Positions 42,461 to 51,882 of a DNA stretch of 64,000 nucleotides are shown one piece after another. Source of the stretch: Pseudonocardia sp. N23. GTDB taxonomy: Bacteria; Actinomycetota; Actinomycetes; Mycobacteriales; Pseudonocardiaceae. The translations under genes were made by a program, and so were the position numbers. The notes below the pieces were generated by a model. That model was given only the letters and a program-made list of their open reading frames with translations. It ran no database searches and had not been told where the DNA came from. The stretch covers positions 59,762 through 123,761 of the forward strand of contig NZ_BEGX01000077.1 in assembly GCF_002583555.1 (NCBI RefSeq). The letters run 5' to 3'. Positions within the stretch are counted from its first letter, which is position 1; each line of letters starts with the position of its first letter.

Positions 42461-44772
42461 GAAGGGGGGGTGGGCGGGGCCGGCGCCGGGAGCGTCGGGG
42501 CGTCGGGGCCGGACAGCACGGCGGTCAGCCGCTCCAGGTCGTCGACGGTCGTGACCACCCAGGCCCACGCGTCGAGGACGCGCAGGCCGGCGTCGACGTC
42601 GTCGGCGAGGTCGTGCGGCGCCTGCACGACGACCGACTCGCGGCACGCCCTGACCGTCGCGGCGGGGACGGCGTACCCGGCGTCGAGGGCGTCGGCCGCG
42701 CCCCGCAGCGACAGCGCCACCTCGGCCGCAGCCGCGTCGAGCCGGGTCGCCGCATCGGGCCACGGCAGCGGACCGGTGGCGGAGTGCCGGGCGCGCAACG
42801 TCTCCGAGTACGTCGCGAGCCGGTGCACCACCCCGATGACGGTGAGCCAGTCGGGTTGCGGGCCCGGGCCCACGGGCTCGCTGCGGTACTGCACGAACGT
42901 GTGGTCGAGCAGTGCGGAGAGCCGGTGCAGCGTCGAGAGGCCCTCCGGCGGGGCGGTGCCGTGGCTGAGCAGCCGGACCGTGTCGAGGAGCTCGTCGGCC
43001 CCGGCGCGCAACGCGTCGCCTGCGATCCGGCGGATCTCGCCGCCGCCCCCGCGGGGCCACACCGCGGCCCCGATGACGGCACCGATCGCGCCACCGGTCA
43101 CGACGTCGACGAGCCGTACCTCGGCGAGCTGCCACGTCGACGGGTTGAGCTGGGCGAACATGACGGCGACGACGACGGTGAACCCGGCCTGCCCGGCGGC
43201 GACGCCGAACGCCGGTCCGACGACGAAGGCGACGACCATGATCGCGGGCAGGATCCACGGGTACACCGAAGGGGAGACGTAGGTCAGCGCGAGGCCTGCG
43301 ACGACCGCGCCGACCAGCGTCCCGACGAACGCCTTGACCAGCATCGACCGGCTCGCGACGGCGGAGGTGCGCATCAGGCTCAGCGTCGCGAGCAGCACCC
43401 AGAAGCCGTGCGAGAGGTCGAAGACGCCGGCGACGAGCCGCGCGACGCCCAGCCCCAGCGCGACGCGCAGCGCGTTCTGCAGGTACACCGACCGCGGGGT
43501 GACGTTGTTGACCAGCCGCCGCCACACCAGCTGCCACGGTGACCCGCGCAGGAACCACAGCTCGTCGGGTAGCGGCCCCGCGGGCACGGGGGCGCGGGCG
43601 ATGCCGTGGGCGGCCAGGCCCGCCACCCGTGCGGTCTGTGCCACGGCCGCGGCAGCCAGCCCGGCGCGCAGGTCGGCCGTCGGGCCGTCGGGCAGCGGGA
43701 GGTGCCGAACCCGCATCCCGACGTAGGTCGAGAGCGCCGCGTCGAGCTCGGCCAGCGCCGGTGGGGGGCCGCCGCGCAGCGTGCGGGCCCCGCCCTCGAG
43801 GACGGTCGCGGCGGCGTCGAGCAGGTCCGCGGTGACGGGATGGCGCGGGTGCGGGCCGTCGGTGTCGAGCAGGTCGGCGAGGGTGACCGTGCGGGCGGCG
43901 GCGAGCCGGGCCGAGGCACCCAGCACGAACAGCGACCGGTCGCGGCGCCCGCTGCCCAGTGGGCGCTCGGCCAGCGGGATGTTGACCAGCCGCAGGGCGT
44001 CCGCGGCGGCGAGCGCCTCGTCGCGGGGCAGTGCCCGGGAGCCACCGGCGCCGCCGGTGGAGCGCAGGTCGGTGGCGAGGCGTGTCGCGAACGCGGCGGC
44101 CGTCGAGAGGGCGGCGCCGAACCGGTGCGCGGGGTCGGCCGGCGCGGGGGCCGGCAGCAGGGTCCGGTCGGTCACGGCGAGCAGGACGACGCCGATCACC
44201 AGGCCCGCGAGCCGTTCGCCGAGCTGGTCGGGGGCGAACGGTGGGAAGCAGGGCAGCACGTAGAACAGCTGCAGCCCGTTGGCGACGGAGCCGACGCGCG
44301 GGCCGACCACGCCGGAGTAGGCGATCGCGAAGCCGAGCACCAGCATCCCGGCGACGGCGAGTGCGGTGGTGGCGGCCAGCAGCGTCCCGGCCGTGACGAG
44401 GACGACCCCGGCGCCGAGCACGACGCCGTAGGCGCGGGTGCGTTCGGCCGGGCTCCCCAGCACCTCGGCCAGCGCGCCGACCGCGACAGCGGAGAACAAC
44501 GCGTAGAGCGCCATCGTGTCCTCGCCGAGCGCGAGATGGCACGCGAAGAACCCGACGCACGCCGCGACGGTCACCCGTACCGCGCGCCGCAGGGCCGTGA
44601 ACCCGGGATCGTGACGCGCCAGAGCCGCCGACGGGGCCTGCCAGAGGCGGGCCGCGGCGGGCGCGACGACGGAGCCGATCGCCAGCGTCGCCTCCTCCCA
44701 CGGTGCCGGGGCCACGCTAGCGACAGCAGGTCCGGCCCGCGTACCGCACTTCGGGCGATCACCGGCGCGCAT
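42406..44772 (-). CDS. FUSC (fusaric-acid-resistance-like) membrane protein
   Basis: 788 residues. Two blocks of five to six membrane helices ('RVTVAACVGFFACHLALG' onward, and 'LRVALGLGVARLVAGVFDLSHGFWVLLATLSLMRTS' onward) flank a large soluble region, as in the YccS/FUSC family. Members act in efflux of aromatic acids or envelope stress. The start could be ATG 44772 or GTG 44715; the first 20 residues carry no feature. The gene is convergent with the CDF gene and divergent from the epimerase. Confidence 0.88.
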   Translation of the reverse strand: MRAGDRPKCGTRAGPAVASVAPAPWEEATLAIGSVVAPAAARLWQAPSAALARHDPGFTALRRAVRVTVAACVGFFACHLALGEDTMALYALFSAVAVGALAEVLGSPAERTRAYGVVLGAGVVLVTAGTLLAATTALAVAGMLVLGFAIAYSGVVGPRVGSVANGLQLFYVLPCFPPFAPDQLGERLAGLVIGVVLLAVTDRTLLPAPAPADPAHRFGAALSTAAAFATRLATDLRSTGGAGGSRALPRDEALAAADALRLVNIPLAERPLGSGRRDRSLFVLGASARLAAARTVTLADLLDTDGPHPRHPVTADLLDAAATVLEGGARTLRGGPPPALAELDAALSTYVGMRVRHLPLPDGPTADLRAGLAAAAVAQTARVAGLAAHGIARAPVPAGPLPDELWFLRGSPWQLVWRRLVNNVTPRSVYLQNALRVALGLGVARLVAGVFDLSHGFWVLLATLSLMRTSAVASRSMLVKAFVGTLVGAVVAGLALTYVSPSVYPWILPAIMVVAFVVGPAFGVAAGQAGFTVVVAVMFAQLNPSTWQLAEVRLVDVVTGGAIGAVIGAAVWPRGGGGEIRRIAGDALRAGADELLDTVRLLSHGTAPPEGLSTLHRLSALLDHTFVQYRSEPVGPGPQPDWLTVIGVVHRLATYSETLRARHSATGPLPWPDAATRLDAAAAEVALSLRGAADALDAGYAVPAATVRACRESVVVQAPHDLADDVDAGLRVLDAWAWVVTTVDDLERLTAVLSGPDAPTLPAPAPPTPPSQSTQERSAVKPTEIDGS

Positions 44773-44831
44773 AGGCTCGGGTCGATCTCACAACGACGTG
44801 CGGCGCCACCGGCGCCGGGGCGGAGGGACGG

Positions 44832-45791
44832 ATGAAGGTCGTCGTCACGGGTGGTGCGGGCTTCCTGGGTGGCAGGCTCGCCCGCACGCTGCTGGACCGC
44901 GGCATGCTCGACGGGCGGTCGATCGACGAGCTGGTGCTGCTCGACGTCGTCGCCGCCACGGCGGGCGCGGGCGACCCACGGGTGCGCACGGTCGTCGGGG
45001 ATGTCGCCGATCCCGCGCTGCTGGGCGAGCTGGTCGACGCCGGCACCGACGTGGTGTTCCACCTGGCCGCGGTCGTCAGCGGGCAGGCCGAGGCCGAGTT
45101 CGACCTGGGGATGCGGATCAACCTGGACGGTTCGCGGCTGCTGCTGGACGCCTGCCGCGTGGCGGGGAACGTCCCCCGCGTGGTGTTCACCAGCTCCGTC
45201 GCGGTGTACGGCGGCGACCTGCCCGCCGTCGTCACCGACTCGACGCCGCTGACCCCGCAGACCTCCTACGGCACCCAGAAGGCGTGCGCGGAGCTGCTGC
45301 TGGCCGACCACACTCGCAAGGGGCACGTCGACGGCCGGGTGCTCCGGCTGCCGACGGTCACCGTGCGCCCGGGCAGGCCCAACGCGGCGGCGTCGGGGTT
45401 CGCGAGCGGGGTGATCCGCGAGCCGCTGGCCGGCGTCGAGTCCGTGGTGCCGGTGCCGCCGGAGGTACGGATGTGGGTGCTCTCGCCGCGGCATGCGACG
45501 GAGTGCCTGGTCGCGGGCGCGGAGCTGCCGACCGAGGCGCTCGGGGCGTCGCGGGCGGTCAACCTGCCGGGGGTGTCGGTGTCGGTGGGGGAGATGGTCG
45601 AGGCGCTCGACCGCGTCGCCGGTGCCGACGTCGCCGCCCGGGTGCGGTGGCAGCGTGACCCGGCGGTCGAGGCCATCGCCGCGACCTGGCCGGGAGCGTG
45701 GGACACGGCCCGCGCCGAGGCGCTCGGGCTGCGCGGTGACGCCGACTTCGACGCGATCGTCCGCGCCTACATGGACGACGACATGCCTTGA
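44832..45791 (+). CDS. denD: D-erythronate dehydrogenase-like NAD-dependent epimerase/dehydratase
   Basis: 319 residues of the extended SDR class: 'VTGGAGFLGGRLARTLL' for NAD binding and 'SYGTQKACAELLLADHTRKGHVDGRVLRLPT' with the catalytic Tyr-xxx-Lys. The ending and the 'VRPGRPNAAASGFASGVIREPLAG' segment match DenD, which oxidises D-erythronate to 3-oxo-tetronate. Its place just before a GntR regulator and a four-carbon acid sugar kinase supports this assignment. Confidence 0.85.
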   Translation: MKVVVTGGAGFLGGRLARTLLDRGMLDGRSIDELVLLDVVAATAGAGDPRVRTVVGDVADPALLGELVDAGTDVVFHLAAVVSGQAEAEFDLGMRINLDGSRLLLDACRVAGNVPRVVFTSSVAVYGGDLPAVVTDSTPLTPQTSYGTQKACAELLLADHTRKGHVDGRVLRLPTVTVRPGRPNAAASGFASGVIREPLAGVESVVPVPPEVRMWVLSPRHATECLVAGAELPTEALGASRAVNLPGVSVSVGEMVEALDRVAGADVAARVRWQRDPAVEAIAATWPGAWDTARAEALGLRGDADFDAIVRAYMDDDMP

Positions 45792-45825
45792 CGCGACGCG
45801 GGGCGCGGGAAGAGAGTGGCCGAGG

Positions 45826-45843
45826 ACATCAGACGTCTGATGT
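45826..45843. promoter_or_regulatory. GntR/FadR-type operator, perfect 18-bp palindrome
   Basis: ACATCAGACGTCTGATGT, with the ATCAGACGTCTGAT core common for FCD-type GntR regulators, lies 22 bases before the regulator gene and 35 bases after denD. Confidence 0.75.
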
Positions 45844-45864
45844 TGCGGCTGCGGAGGTGACCGG

Positions 45865-46566
45865 GTGGCGACGCTGGCCGAGACCGTGGCCGACGCGCTG
45901 CTCGACGCCGTCGTCGCCGGCCGCTATCCCGCCGGCACCGCGCTGCCGCCCGAGGGCGAGCTCGCCACCGCGCACGGCGCCAGCCGGCTGACCGTCCGGG
46001 AGGCGGTCCGCATCCTGCGCGCCACCAACGTTCTGGAGGTCCGGCGCGGCCTCGGCACCTACGTGACGCCGCCGGAACGGTGGCGCTCGCTCGACCTGCT
46101 GGTCCGCACGCACGACACCGACGGGGCCGGCCCCGCGGTGCCGGAGCTGCTGCTCGAGGCGCGGCGCATGGTGGAGGTCGGTGCCGCCCGGCTGGCGGCA
46201 CTGCGCCGCACCGAGGAACACCTCACCGCCCTGCGCGCCGGGGTCGAGGAGATGCGGGCGGCGTCGACGGCCGGTGAGGTCGACCGGTTCGTCGACGCCG
46301 ACATCGCCTTCCACGACACCGTCATGCGTGCCACCGGCAACGTGTTCGTCCCGTTCCTGCTCGAACCGTTCGGCGCGCTGCTGGTCGCAGCCCGCCGGCA
46401 GACCTCGTCGGTGCCCCGGATCCGGGACAACGCCGTCGCCGAGCACGCGCGCATCATCGACGCGCTCACGGCGGCCGATCCGGACCTGGCCCGCGACGCG
46501 ATGGAGTCGCACATGAACCAGACACTGTCCGACCTGCGCGAACACGTGCTCGGGACGGGCTCATGA
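45865..46566 (+). CDS. GntR-family (FadR/FCD) regulator
   Basis: 233 residues. The winged helix 'PPEGELATAHGASRLTVREAVRIL' is followed by an all-helical FCD domain with metal-binding His/Asp positions ('DADIAFHDTVMRATGN', 'EHARIIDALTAADP'). GTG 45865 has GGAGG nearby. It is expected to repress the tetronate genes and be released by a sugar acid. The stop overlaps the kinase ATG as ATGA. Confidence 0.88.
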   Translation: MATLAETVADALLDAVVAGRYPAGTALPPEGELATAHGASRLTVREAVRILRATNVLEVRRGLGTYVTPPERWRSLDLLVRTHDTDGAGPAVPELLLEARRMVEVGAARLAALRRTEEHLTALRAGVEEMRAASTAGEVDRFVDADIAFHDTVMRATGNVFVPFLLEPFGALLVAARRQTSSVPRIRDNAVAEHARIIDALTAADPDLARDAMESHMNQTLSDLREHVLGTGS

Positions 46567-48083
46567 GCCCGCTGCCCGCCGTCACCGGACCCGTCGACCC
46601 CGACGAGCTCGTCCGCGGCTACCCGCCGCCCTGGCAGATCGACGCCGCCGACCTCGCCCACCGGGTCGCCGCCGGACGGCGCGTCGTGGTGCTCGACGAC
46701 GACCCGACCGGCACCCAGTCCGTCGCCGACGTCCCGGTGCTCACCGCGTGGTCGCCCCCCGACCTCGCGTGGGCGTTCGCACAGGACACCCCCGGCTTCT
46801 TCGTCCTCACCAACACCCGCAGCCTCGCCGAGGCCGACGCCGTCGCGCTGGGCGAGGAGATCGCCGGCGCCGTCGTACGGGCGGGTGCCGAGGCGGGCGT
46901 CGACCACATGCTGGTCTCGCGCAGCGACTCGACCCTGCGCGGTCACTTCCCGGCCGAGACCGACGTCCTCGTCCGCGCGGCCGCCGCGGCCGGGGCCCCC
47001 GTCGACGGCATCGTGATCGTCCCGGCCATGATCGAGCCGGGCCGGCTCACCGTCGGTTCGGTGCACTGGATGCGTACCCCCGACGGGATGATCCCGGTGT
47101 CGCACAGCGAGTTCGCCCGCGACGCCACCTTCGGCTACACCAACGCCGACCTACGGGACTGGGTCGCCGAGAAGACCGGTGGCCGGGTCGGCCGCGGCGC
47201 CGTCGCCACCGTCACGCTCACCGACCTGCGCGGCGGCGGGCCCGCACGGGTCGCCGAGGTCCTGGGCGGGCTGACCGACGCGCAGCCCGTCGTCGTCGAC
47301 GCCGCGACCGACGACGACCTGCGTGTCCTCGTCGAGGGGCTGCTGGTCGCGGAGGCCGCGGGCAAGCGGTTCGTGCACCGGTCCGGGCCGTCGTTCGTCC
47401 GGGCCCGGCTCGGGCAGACGGCGCGGGCGCCGCTCACCGCCGCCGACCTCGCCGCGACCCTGCCGGGCGCCGATCCCGCCGACACCCGGCCGGCGGTCCC
47501 GCACGGGCTGGTCGTCGCCGGGTCGCACGTCGGGCTCACCACCCGCCAGCTCGACCGGCTCCGCGCCGCGGGCGGTACCACCGACGTCGAGCTCGACGTG
47601 CCGACGCTGCTCGACCCGGCCCGCCGCGAGCCCCACGTGCGGGCCACCGCCGAACGGGCGATCGACCTGCTCGGTGGTTCGGCAGCCCCCGGCGACGCGA
47701 CCGACGTCGTGCTGCGCACCAGCCGCAGACTGGTCACCGGCGCGGACGCCGACGAGAGCCTCGCGATCGCCCGGAGCGTCAGTGCGGCGATGGTCGACGT
47801 GGTCGCCGACGTCGTCGCCCGGGTACGGCCGCGGTTCGTCGTCGCGAAGGGTGGGATCACCTCGTCGGACACCGCGACGGGTGCGCTGGGCGTGAGCCGT
47901 GCCTGGGCCCGCGGGACGTTGCTGCCGGGCATCGTCTCGGTGTGGGAACCGGTCGCCGGGCCCGCTCGCGGCATCCCGTACGTGGTGTTCGCGGGCAACG
48001 TCGGCGACGACGACGGCCTCGCGGGCGCCGTGTCGACCTTGCGATCGCTCGTGACCGCGTCGACGTCGAAGGGGAACCGATGA
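46563..48083 (+). CDS. Four-carbon acid sugar kinase (DUF1537; 3-oxo-tetronate kinase-like)
   Basis: 506 residues. The N-terminal domain holds 'VVVLDDDPTGTQSVADVPVLT' and 'SRSDSTLRGHFPAETDVL', the substrate-binding signature of OtnK/DtnK kinases. The C-terminal nucleotide-binding domain holds 'KGGITSSDTATGALGVSRAWARG' and 'VFAGNVGDDDGLAGAV'. These enzymes phosphorylate 3-oxo-tetronate or related C4 sugar acids before decarboxylation. It is coupled by four-base overlaps to the regulator upstream and the dehydrogenase downstream. Confidence 0.9.
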   Translation: MSPLPAVTGPVDPDELVRGYPPPWQIDAADLAHRVAAGRRVVVLDDDPTGTQSVADVPVLTAWSPPDLAWAFAQDTPGFFVLTNTRSLAEADAVALGEEIAGAVVRAGAEAGVDHMLVSRSDSTLRGHFPAETDVLVRAAAAAGAPVDGIVIVPAMIEPGRLTVGSVHWMRTPDGMIPVSHSEFARDATFGYTNADLRDWVAEKTGGRVGRGAVATVTLTDLRGGGPARVAEVLGGLTDAQPVVVDAATDDDLRVLVEGLLVAEAAGKRFVHRSGPSFVRARLGQTARAPLTAADLAATLPGADPADTRPAVPHGLVVAGSHVGLTTRQLDRLRAAGGTTDVELDVPTLLDPARREPHVRATAERAIDLLGGSAAPGDATDVVLRTSRRLVTGADADESLAIARSVSAAMVDVVADVVARVRPRFVVAKGGITSSDTATGALGVSRAWARGTLLPGIVSVWEPVAGPARGIPYVVFAGNVGDDDGLAGAVSTLRSLVTASTSKGNR

Positions 48084-48979
48084 CCGCGGTCGCCGTACTC
48101 GGCCTGGGCGCCATGGGCCTCCCCACAGCCACCCGCCTCGCCGGCCCGTTCGACGTCAGCGCCTACGACGTGAGCGCCGAGCGCCGTGCGCTCGCCGAGG
48201 CCGGCGGTGTCCGGTCCGCGGCCTGCCCCGCCGCCGCCGTGACACCCGGCGGGACCGCGCTGCTGGCCGTGCGCGACGAGACGCAGGTCCGCGACGCCCT
48301 CTTCGGCGCCGACGGGGCCGCCGCAGCGCTCGGCGAGGGCGGCATCGTCATCCTGACCAGCACGATCGGCCCGGCCGCGGTGCGCGAACTGGATGACGAG
48401 CTGGCGGCGTCGGGGATCGCGCTCGTCGACGCGCCCGTGAGCGGAGGTCCCGCCCGGGCCGGAGCCGGCGACCTGCTCATCGTCGTCGGGGTGGCGCCCG
48501 ACGTGCTGGAACGCGCCCGCCCGGTGCTCGAACGGCTGGCCTCGACGCTGGCCGTCGTCGGGGAGCGGCCCGGTGCCGGGCAGGCGATGAAGACGGTCAA
48601 CCAGCTCCTCGCGGGCGTGCACATCGCGGCCGCGGCGGAGGCGGTCGCGCTCGCGCGTGGCCTCGGGCTGGACCCGGCGACCGTCGTCGAGACGCTGTCC
48701 GCCGGTGCGGCCGGGTCGTTCATGCTCGCCGACCGCGGGCCCCGGATGGCCCAGGCCTACGGCGATGAGGCCGACGCCGTCGAGGTCCGGTCGCGGCTCG
48801 ACATCTTCGTCAAGGACATGGGCATCGTCACCGACGCCGGTCGCGCCGCCCGCGTCCCGCTGCCGGTGGCCGCCGCGGCGCAACAGCTCTACCTCCTGGG
48901 GCACACCGCGGGGATGGACGCCCGCGACGACTCCAGCGTCGTCACGCTCCTGTCGCCACCCGCCGCAGAGGAAAGGTGA
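48080..48979 (+). CDS. NAD(P)-dependent 3-hydroxyacid dehydrogenase, L-threonate dehydrogenase-like
   Basis: 299 residues of the beta-hydroxyacid dehydrogenase family: 'VAVLGLGAMGLPTATRL' for the cofactor, 'VDAPVSGGPARAGAGDLLIVVG' for substrate binding, catalytic Lys in 'GAGQAMKTVNQLLAG', and 'FVKDMGIVTDAGR'. Its place next to the C4 sugar acid kinase suggests LtnD-like oxidation of L-threonate. Other family members act on tartronate semialdehyde, so the substrate is inferred from context. ATG 48080 overlaps the kinase stop. Confidence 0.85.
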   Translation: MTAVAVLGLGAMGLPTATRLAGPFDVSAYDVSAERRALAEAGGVRSAACPAAAVTPGGTALLAVRDETQVRDALFGADGAAAALGEGGIVILTSTIGPAAVRELDDELAASGIALVDAPVSGGPARAGAGDLLIVVGVAPDVLERARPVLERLASTLAVVGERPGAGQAMKTVNQLLAGVHIAAAAEAVALARGLGLDPATVVETLSAGAAGSFMLADRGPRMAQAYGDEADAVEVRSRLDIFVKDMGIVTDAGRAARVPLPVAAAAQQLYLLGHTAGMDARDDSSVVTLLSPPAAEER

Positions 48980-48981
48980 TC

Positions 48982-49812
48982 ATGGCTCCCAAGGTCTGGT
49001 TCGTCACCGGTACCAGCACCGGCTTCGGCCGGCTCATCGCCCAGGAGGCCCTCGCCGTCGGCGACCTGGTCGTCGCCACCGCGCGGGACCCGCGGTCACT
49101 CGACGATCTCGTCGCGGCCGCCCCCGACCGGGTCCGCGCGCTCGCGCTCGACGTGACCGACGGCGCCGCCGTCACGGAGGCGGTGGCCGAGGCCGTCGAC
49201 GCGTTCGGGCGCGTCGACGTCCTCGTCAACAACGCGGGCTACGGGCTGCGCGGCGCCGTCGAGGAGCTCACCGACGAGCAGCTGCGCCGGGTCTTCGACA
49301 CGAACGTCTTCGGTCTGCTCGCCGTGACCCGCGCCGTCCTGCCGACGATGCGCGCGCAGGGCAGCGGGCTGATCGTGCAGATGTCGTCGGTCGGGGGAGT
49401 GACGTCCCGCCTGGGCAGCACCGCATACGCCGGAACCAAGTTCGCCGTCGAGGGGCTGTCCGAGGGGCTGGCGACCGAGGTCGCGCACCTCGGCATCAAG
49501 GTCGTGATATGTGAGCCCGGGCCGTTCCGGACCGACTTCGCCGGCCGCTCGATCCAGTGGTCGGAACCCATGGACGCCTACGCCGCAGTGCTCGGTCCCG
49601 AACGCGCGCGGTTCGCCGCCGAGGACGGCCGCCAGCCCGGTGATCCGCTGGCGGCCGCGAAGGTGATCGTCGGGCTGGCATCGATGGCGGACCCGCCGCT
49701 GCGGCTGCCGATGGGGCACGCAGCGTTCCGGCGGATCCGCGAGCACCTCACGACGCGCCTGCACGAGCTCGACGCGGTCGCGCCGCTGGGGCTGGACCTC
49801 GACTACGCCTGA
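48982..49812 (+). CDS. SDR family oxidoreductase
   Basis: 276 residues: 'VTGTSTGFGRLIAQEAL' (cofactor), 'NNAGYGLRGAVEE', 'AYAGTKFAVEGLSEGLATE' (catalytic Tyr/Lys). The group includes many ketoreductases of broad or unknown range. ATG 48982 is preceded by GGAAAGG; GTG 48976 is possible. Three bases after the dehydrogenase stop, it probably belongs to the same operon, though no step of known tetronate pathways requires it. Confidence 0.83.
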   Translation: MAPKVWFVTGTSTGFGRLIAQEALAVGDLVVATARDPRSLDDLVAAAPDRVRALALDVTDGAAVTEAVAEAVDAFGRVDVLVNNAGYGLRGAVEELTDEQLRRVFDTNVFGLLAVTRAVLPTMRAQGSGLIVQMSSVGGVTSRLGSTAYAGTKFAVEGLSEGLATEVAHLGIKVVICEPGPFRTDFAGRSIQWSEPMDAYAAVLGPERARFAAEDGRQPGDPLAAAKVIVGLASMADPPLRLPMGHAAFRRIREHLTTRLHELDAVAPLGLDLDYA

Positions 49813-49910
49813 GCCCCGACCGCGGGCTGCTCGGCCGGCGCCGGGCCGGCGGCCGCGGAGCGCGAGCGTCGCGGCGACGAACCGTCGCGACCACGCCGGC
49901 ATCGACAACC

Positions 49911-50102
49911 GTGCGGCCGGCGAGACCGCCGCCAACCTCGTCGACCGATGGGGCGGACGCCGCCCTCGACGCCCACCCCGGCATCGTCGGCGGCATCCAC
50001 TCGTGGCCGTCGAGCGTGCAGGTCATGACGTCGTTCAACACCCCGCACCCGGCGCTGCTGCGCACCGGCCGAGCCCGGGTCACGAACCCGCGACCGCCGT
50101 GG
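49911..50102 (+). pseudogene. Possible C-terminal gene remnant
   Basis: One frame ('ALDAHPGIVGGIHSWPSSVQVMTSFNTPHPALLR', spread over about 35 codons) looks protein-like but has no start, no domain I recognise, and runs into the convergent regulator gene. I report it as a possible relic only. Confidence 0.25.
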
Positions 50103-51063
50103 GGTGTCGTGAGCCGGTGCTCTCGTGGAAGGTCCGCCGGTAGTCGCCGGGGGTCACGCCGATCGCCTTGCGGAAGTGGTGACGCAGCATCGCGGGCGTG
50201 CCGAAGCCGCAGGTCCGGGCGACCTCGTCGATGCCCAGGCCGGTCTGTTCCAGCAGCTGGCGGGCTCGCAGGACCCGTTGCTGGGTGATCCAGCGGTGAG
50301 GGGTTGTGCCCGTCTCGGCGAGGAACCGGCGCGAGAAGCTGCGCTCGGACATCAACGACCGCTGCGCGAGGTCCGCGACGCTGTGCTCGCGGTCGATGTG
50401 GGTGAGCACCCAGTCCAGCGTCGGCGCGATCGCGGCGTTGGTGCACTCGGGGACCGGCTGGTCGAGGAACTGACGCTGCCCGCCCTCGCGTTGCGGTGCG
50501 ACGACCATCAGCCTGGCGATGGTGTTCACCGCGGCGCTGCCGAGCGTCCGGCGCACCACGTGCAGGCAGGCGTCGATGCCCGCTGCCGACCCCGCGCTGC
50601 TGACGAGGTTCCCGTCGTCCACGAACAGCACGTCGGGGTCGACGATCGCGAGCGGGTGCCGCTCCCGCAGCTCGTCGACGTTGCGCCAGTGCGAGGTGCA
50701 CCGGCGGCCGTCGAGCAGACCCGCGGCGCCGGCGACGAACACCCCGGAACAGATGGTGAGCACGGTCGCCCCGGCGGCCGCGGCGGCCCGGACGGCGTCG
50801 AGGACCTCCTCGGGGAACTCCCGCAGGTTGGTCGCGGGGAGCGCGACGAGGTCGGCGCCGACGAGGCCGTCGAGCCCGTGTCCGGGAACGACGTGCAGCC
50901 CCTCGACGGTGCGGACGGGCTGGTGGGCGCGGACACCGCAGGTGCGGAACCCGATCGGCGGGATGCCGTCCTCGGTGCGGTCGAGGCCGAAGACCTCACA
51001 CAGCACGCCGAACTCGAAGACGATCATCTCGTCGAGGGCGAGGACGGCGACGGTGCTGAGCAC
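50080..51063 (-). CDS. GlxA-type AraC-family regulator (DJ-1/PfpI + HTH)
   Basis: 327 residues. The N-terminal DJ-1/PfpI-like domain covers 1-190, with the nucleophile-elbow-like 'VLTICSGVFVAGAAGLLDGRRCTSHW'. The C-terminal AraC DNA-binding domain covers about 220-315, with two helix-turn-helices ('SVADLAQRSLMSERSFSRRFLAETGTTPHRWI', 'GIDEVARTCGFGTPAMLRHHFRKAIGVTPGDYRRTF'). GTG 51063 fits the domain start; the longer frame is noise. Target genes are unknown. Confidence 0.88.
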   Translation of the reverse strand: MLSTVAVLALDEMIVFEFGVLCEVFGLDRTEDGIPPIGFRTCGVRAHQPVRTVEGLHVVPGHGLDGLVGADLVALPATNLREFPEEVLDAVRAAAAAGATVLTICSGVFVAGAAGLLDGRRCTSHWRNVDELRERHPLAIVDPDVLFVDDGNLVSSAGSAAGIDACLHVVRRTLGSAAVNTIARLMVVAPQREGGQRQFLDQPVPECTNAAIAPTLDWVLTHIDREHSVADLAQRSLMSERSFSRRFLAETGTTPHRWITQQRVLRARQLLEQTGLGIDEVARTCGFGTPAMLRHHFRKAIGVTPGDYRRTFHESTGSRHPTAVAGS

Positions 51064-51149
51064 GACCCGACAGTAGTTGGCTGGATTTGGATGTACAACG
51101 ACTTCTGCCCATCTGTTGGCTGGAAGTCGCTGGAGGTCAGAATCCAGCC

Positions 51150-51365
51150 ATGTCCGATCTGCCTCCCCCCAGGATCTGCGAACGCTGCTACAGCGCCATC
51201 GGGCGCGACGAGGACCACCTGCGCCTCGCGCACCTCGGCTGGGCCCGCCCCGACGGCTCGATCCAGTGGCTCGACTCGTTCGTCCACACGACCGTATGTG
51301 TGCCGGCCACCGCCGCCCGCGAGACCCGCCGCCGACACGACGCGCCGACCTCGACGACCCTGTGA
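51150..51365 (+). CDS. Small protein with CxxC motif
   Basis: 71 residues starting at ATG 51150: 'PPRICERCYSAIGRDEDHLRLAHLGWARPDGSIQWLDSFVHT' spread over the body. A single Cys-x-x-Cys could bind metal with His residues or act in redox. Codon bias is good, but the upstream site is weak. It lies in the promoter region of the divergent GlxA-type gene. Function unknown. Confidence 0.5.
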   Translation: MSDLPPPRICERCYSAIGRDEDHLRLAHLGWARPDGSIQWLDSFVHTTVCVPATAARETRRRHDAPTSTTL

Positions 51366-51882
51366 GCAGGTGTGGCGTGGGCAGGAAGCCGCCGGAGTCG
51401 ACCTCGGCGCTGTCGGGCCCGAGGAAGTGCGTCTCGATGCGCCGGACCGGCCCCAGCCCGCCCGACCTCACCAGGGCGAGCAGACGTTTGCGCCACCGGG
51501 TGGTGCACGTAGTGGAAGTCCTCGACCAGCGTCACCCCCGCGGCGACGGCGGCGTCACGCACGGTCCTCGCCTCGGCGGCGTTGGACGCGGAGGGCTTCT
51601 CCGTCAGGACGTGCTTGCCGGCCTGCATGGCGGCGAGGTTCGGCCGTGCAGGGCGTTGGCCAGCGGGTTGTGGACGACGTCGACCTCGGGGTCGGCCACG
51701 AGCTCCGCACAGGAGCCGACGACCCGCTCGACGCCGTGCACGGACGCGAAGTCCTTCGCCCGCGAGGGGTCCCGGGCCGCGACAGCGACGAGCCGGTCGC
51801 CGGTCGTCCGCGCCGGTTCGACGATCGCCTGTCCCGCGATCCGGGAGGCGCCGAGGACGCCGATCCGCAGCGGTTCGCTCAC
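51366..51882 (-). pseudogene. Gfo/Idh/MocA oxidoreductase, frameshifted and truncated
   Basis: ATG 51882 begins a normal Rossmann domain ('LRIGVLGASRIAGQAIVEPA', 'VDVVHNPLANALHG'). It shifts frame near 51645 into 'AAMQAGKHVLTEKPSASNAAEA', then again near 51500 into 'SGGLGPVRRIETHFLGPDSAEV'. The last half of the substrate domain is missing. It is the distal end of the inositol gene cluster; its start overlaps the stop of the next gene by four bases. Confidence 0.7.

Noticed and set aside
40901..44701. 1266-codon minus-strand open frame
   Set aside because: Arg/Pro/Gly/Ala-rich shadow of the FUSC and CDF genes caused by GC bias; the true minus-strand gene uses another frame.
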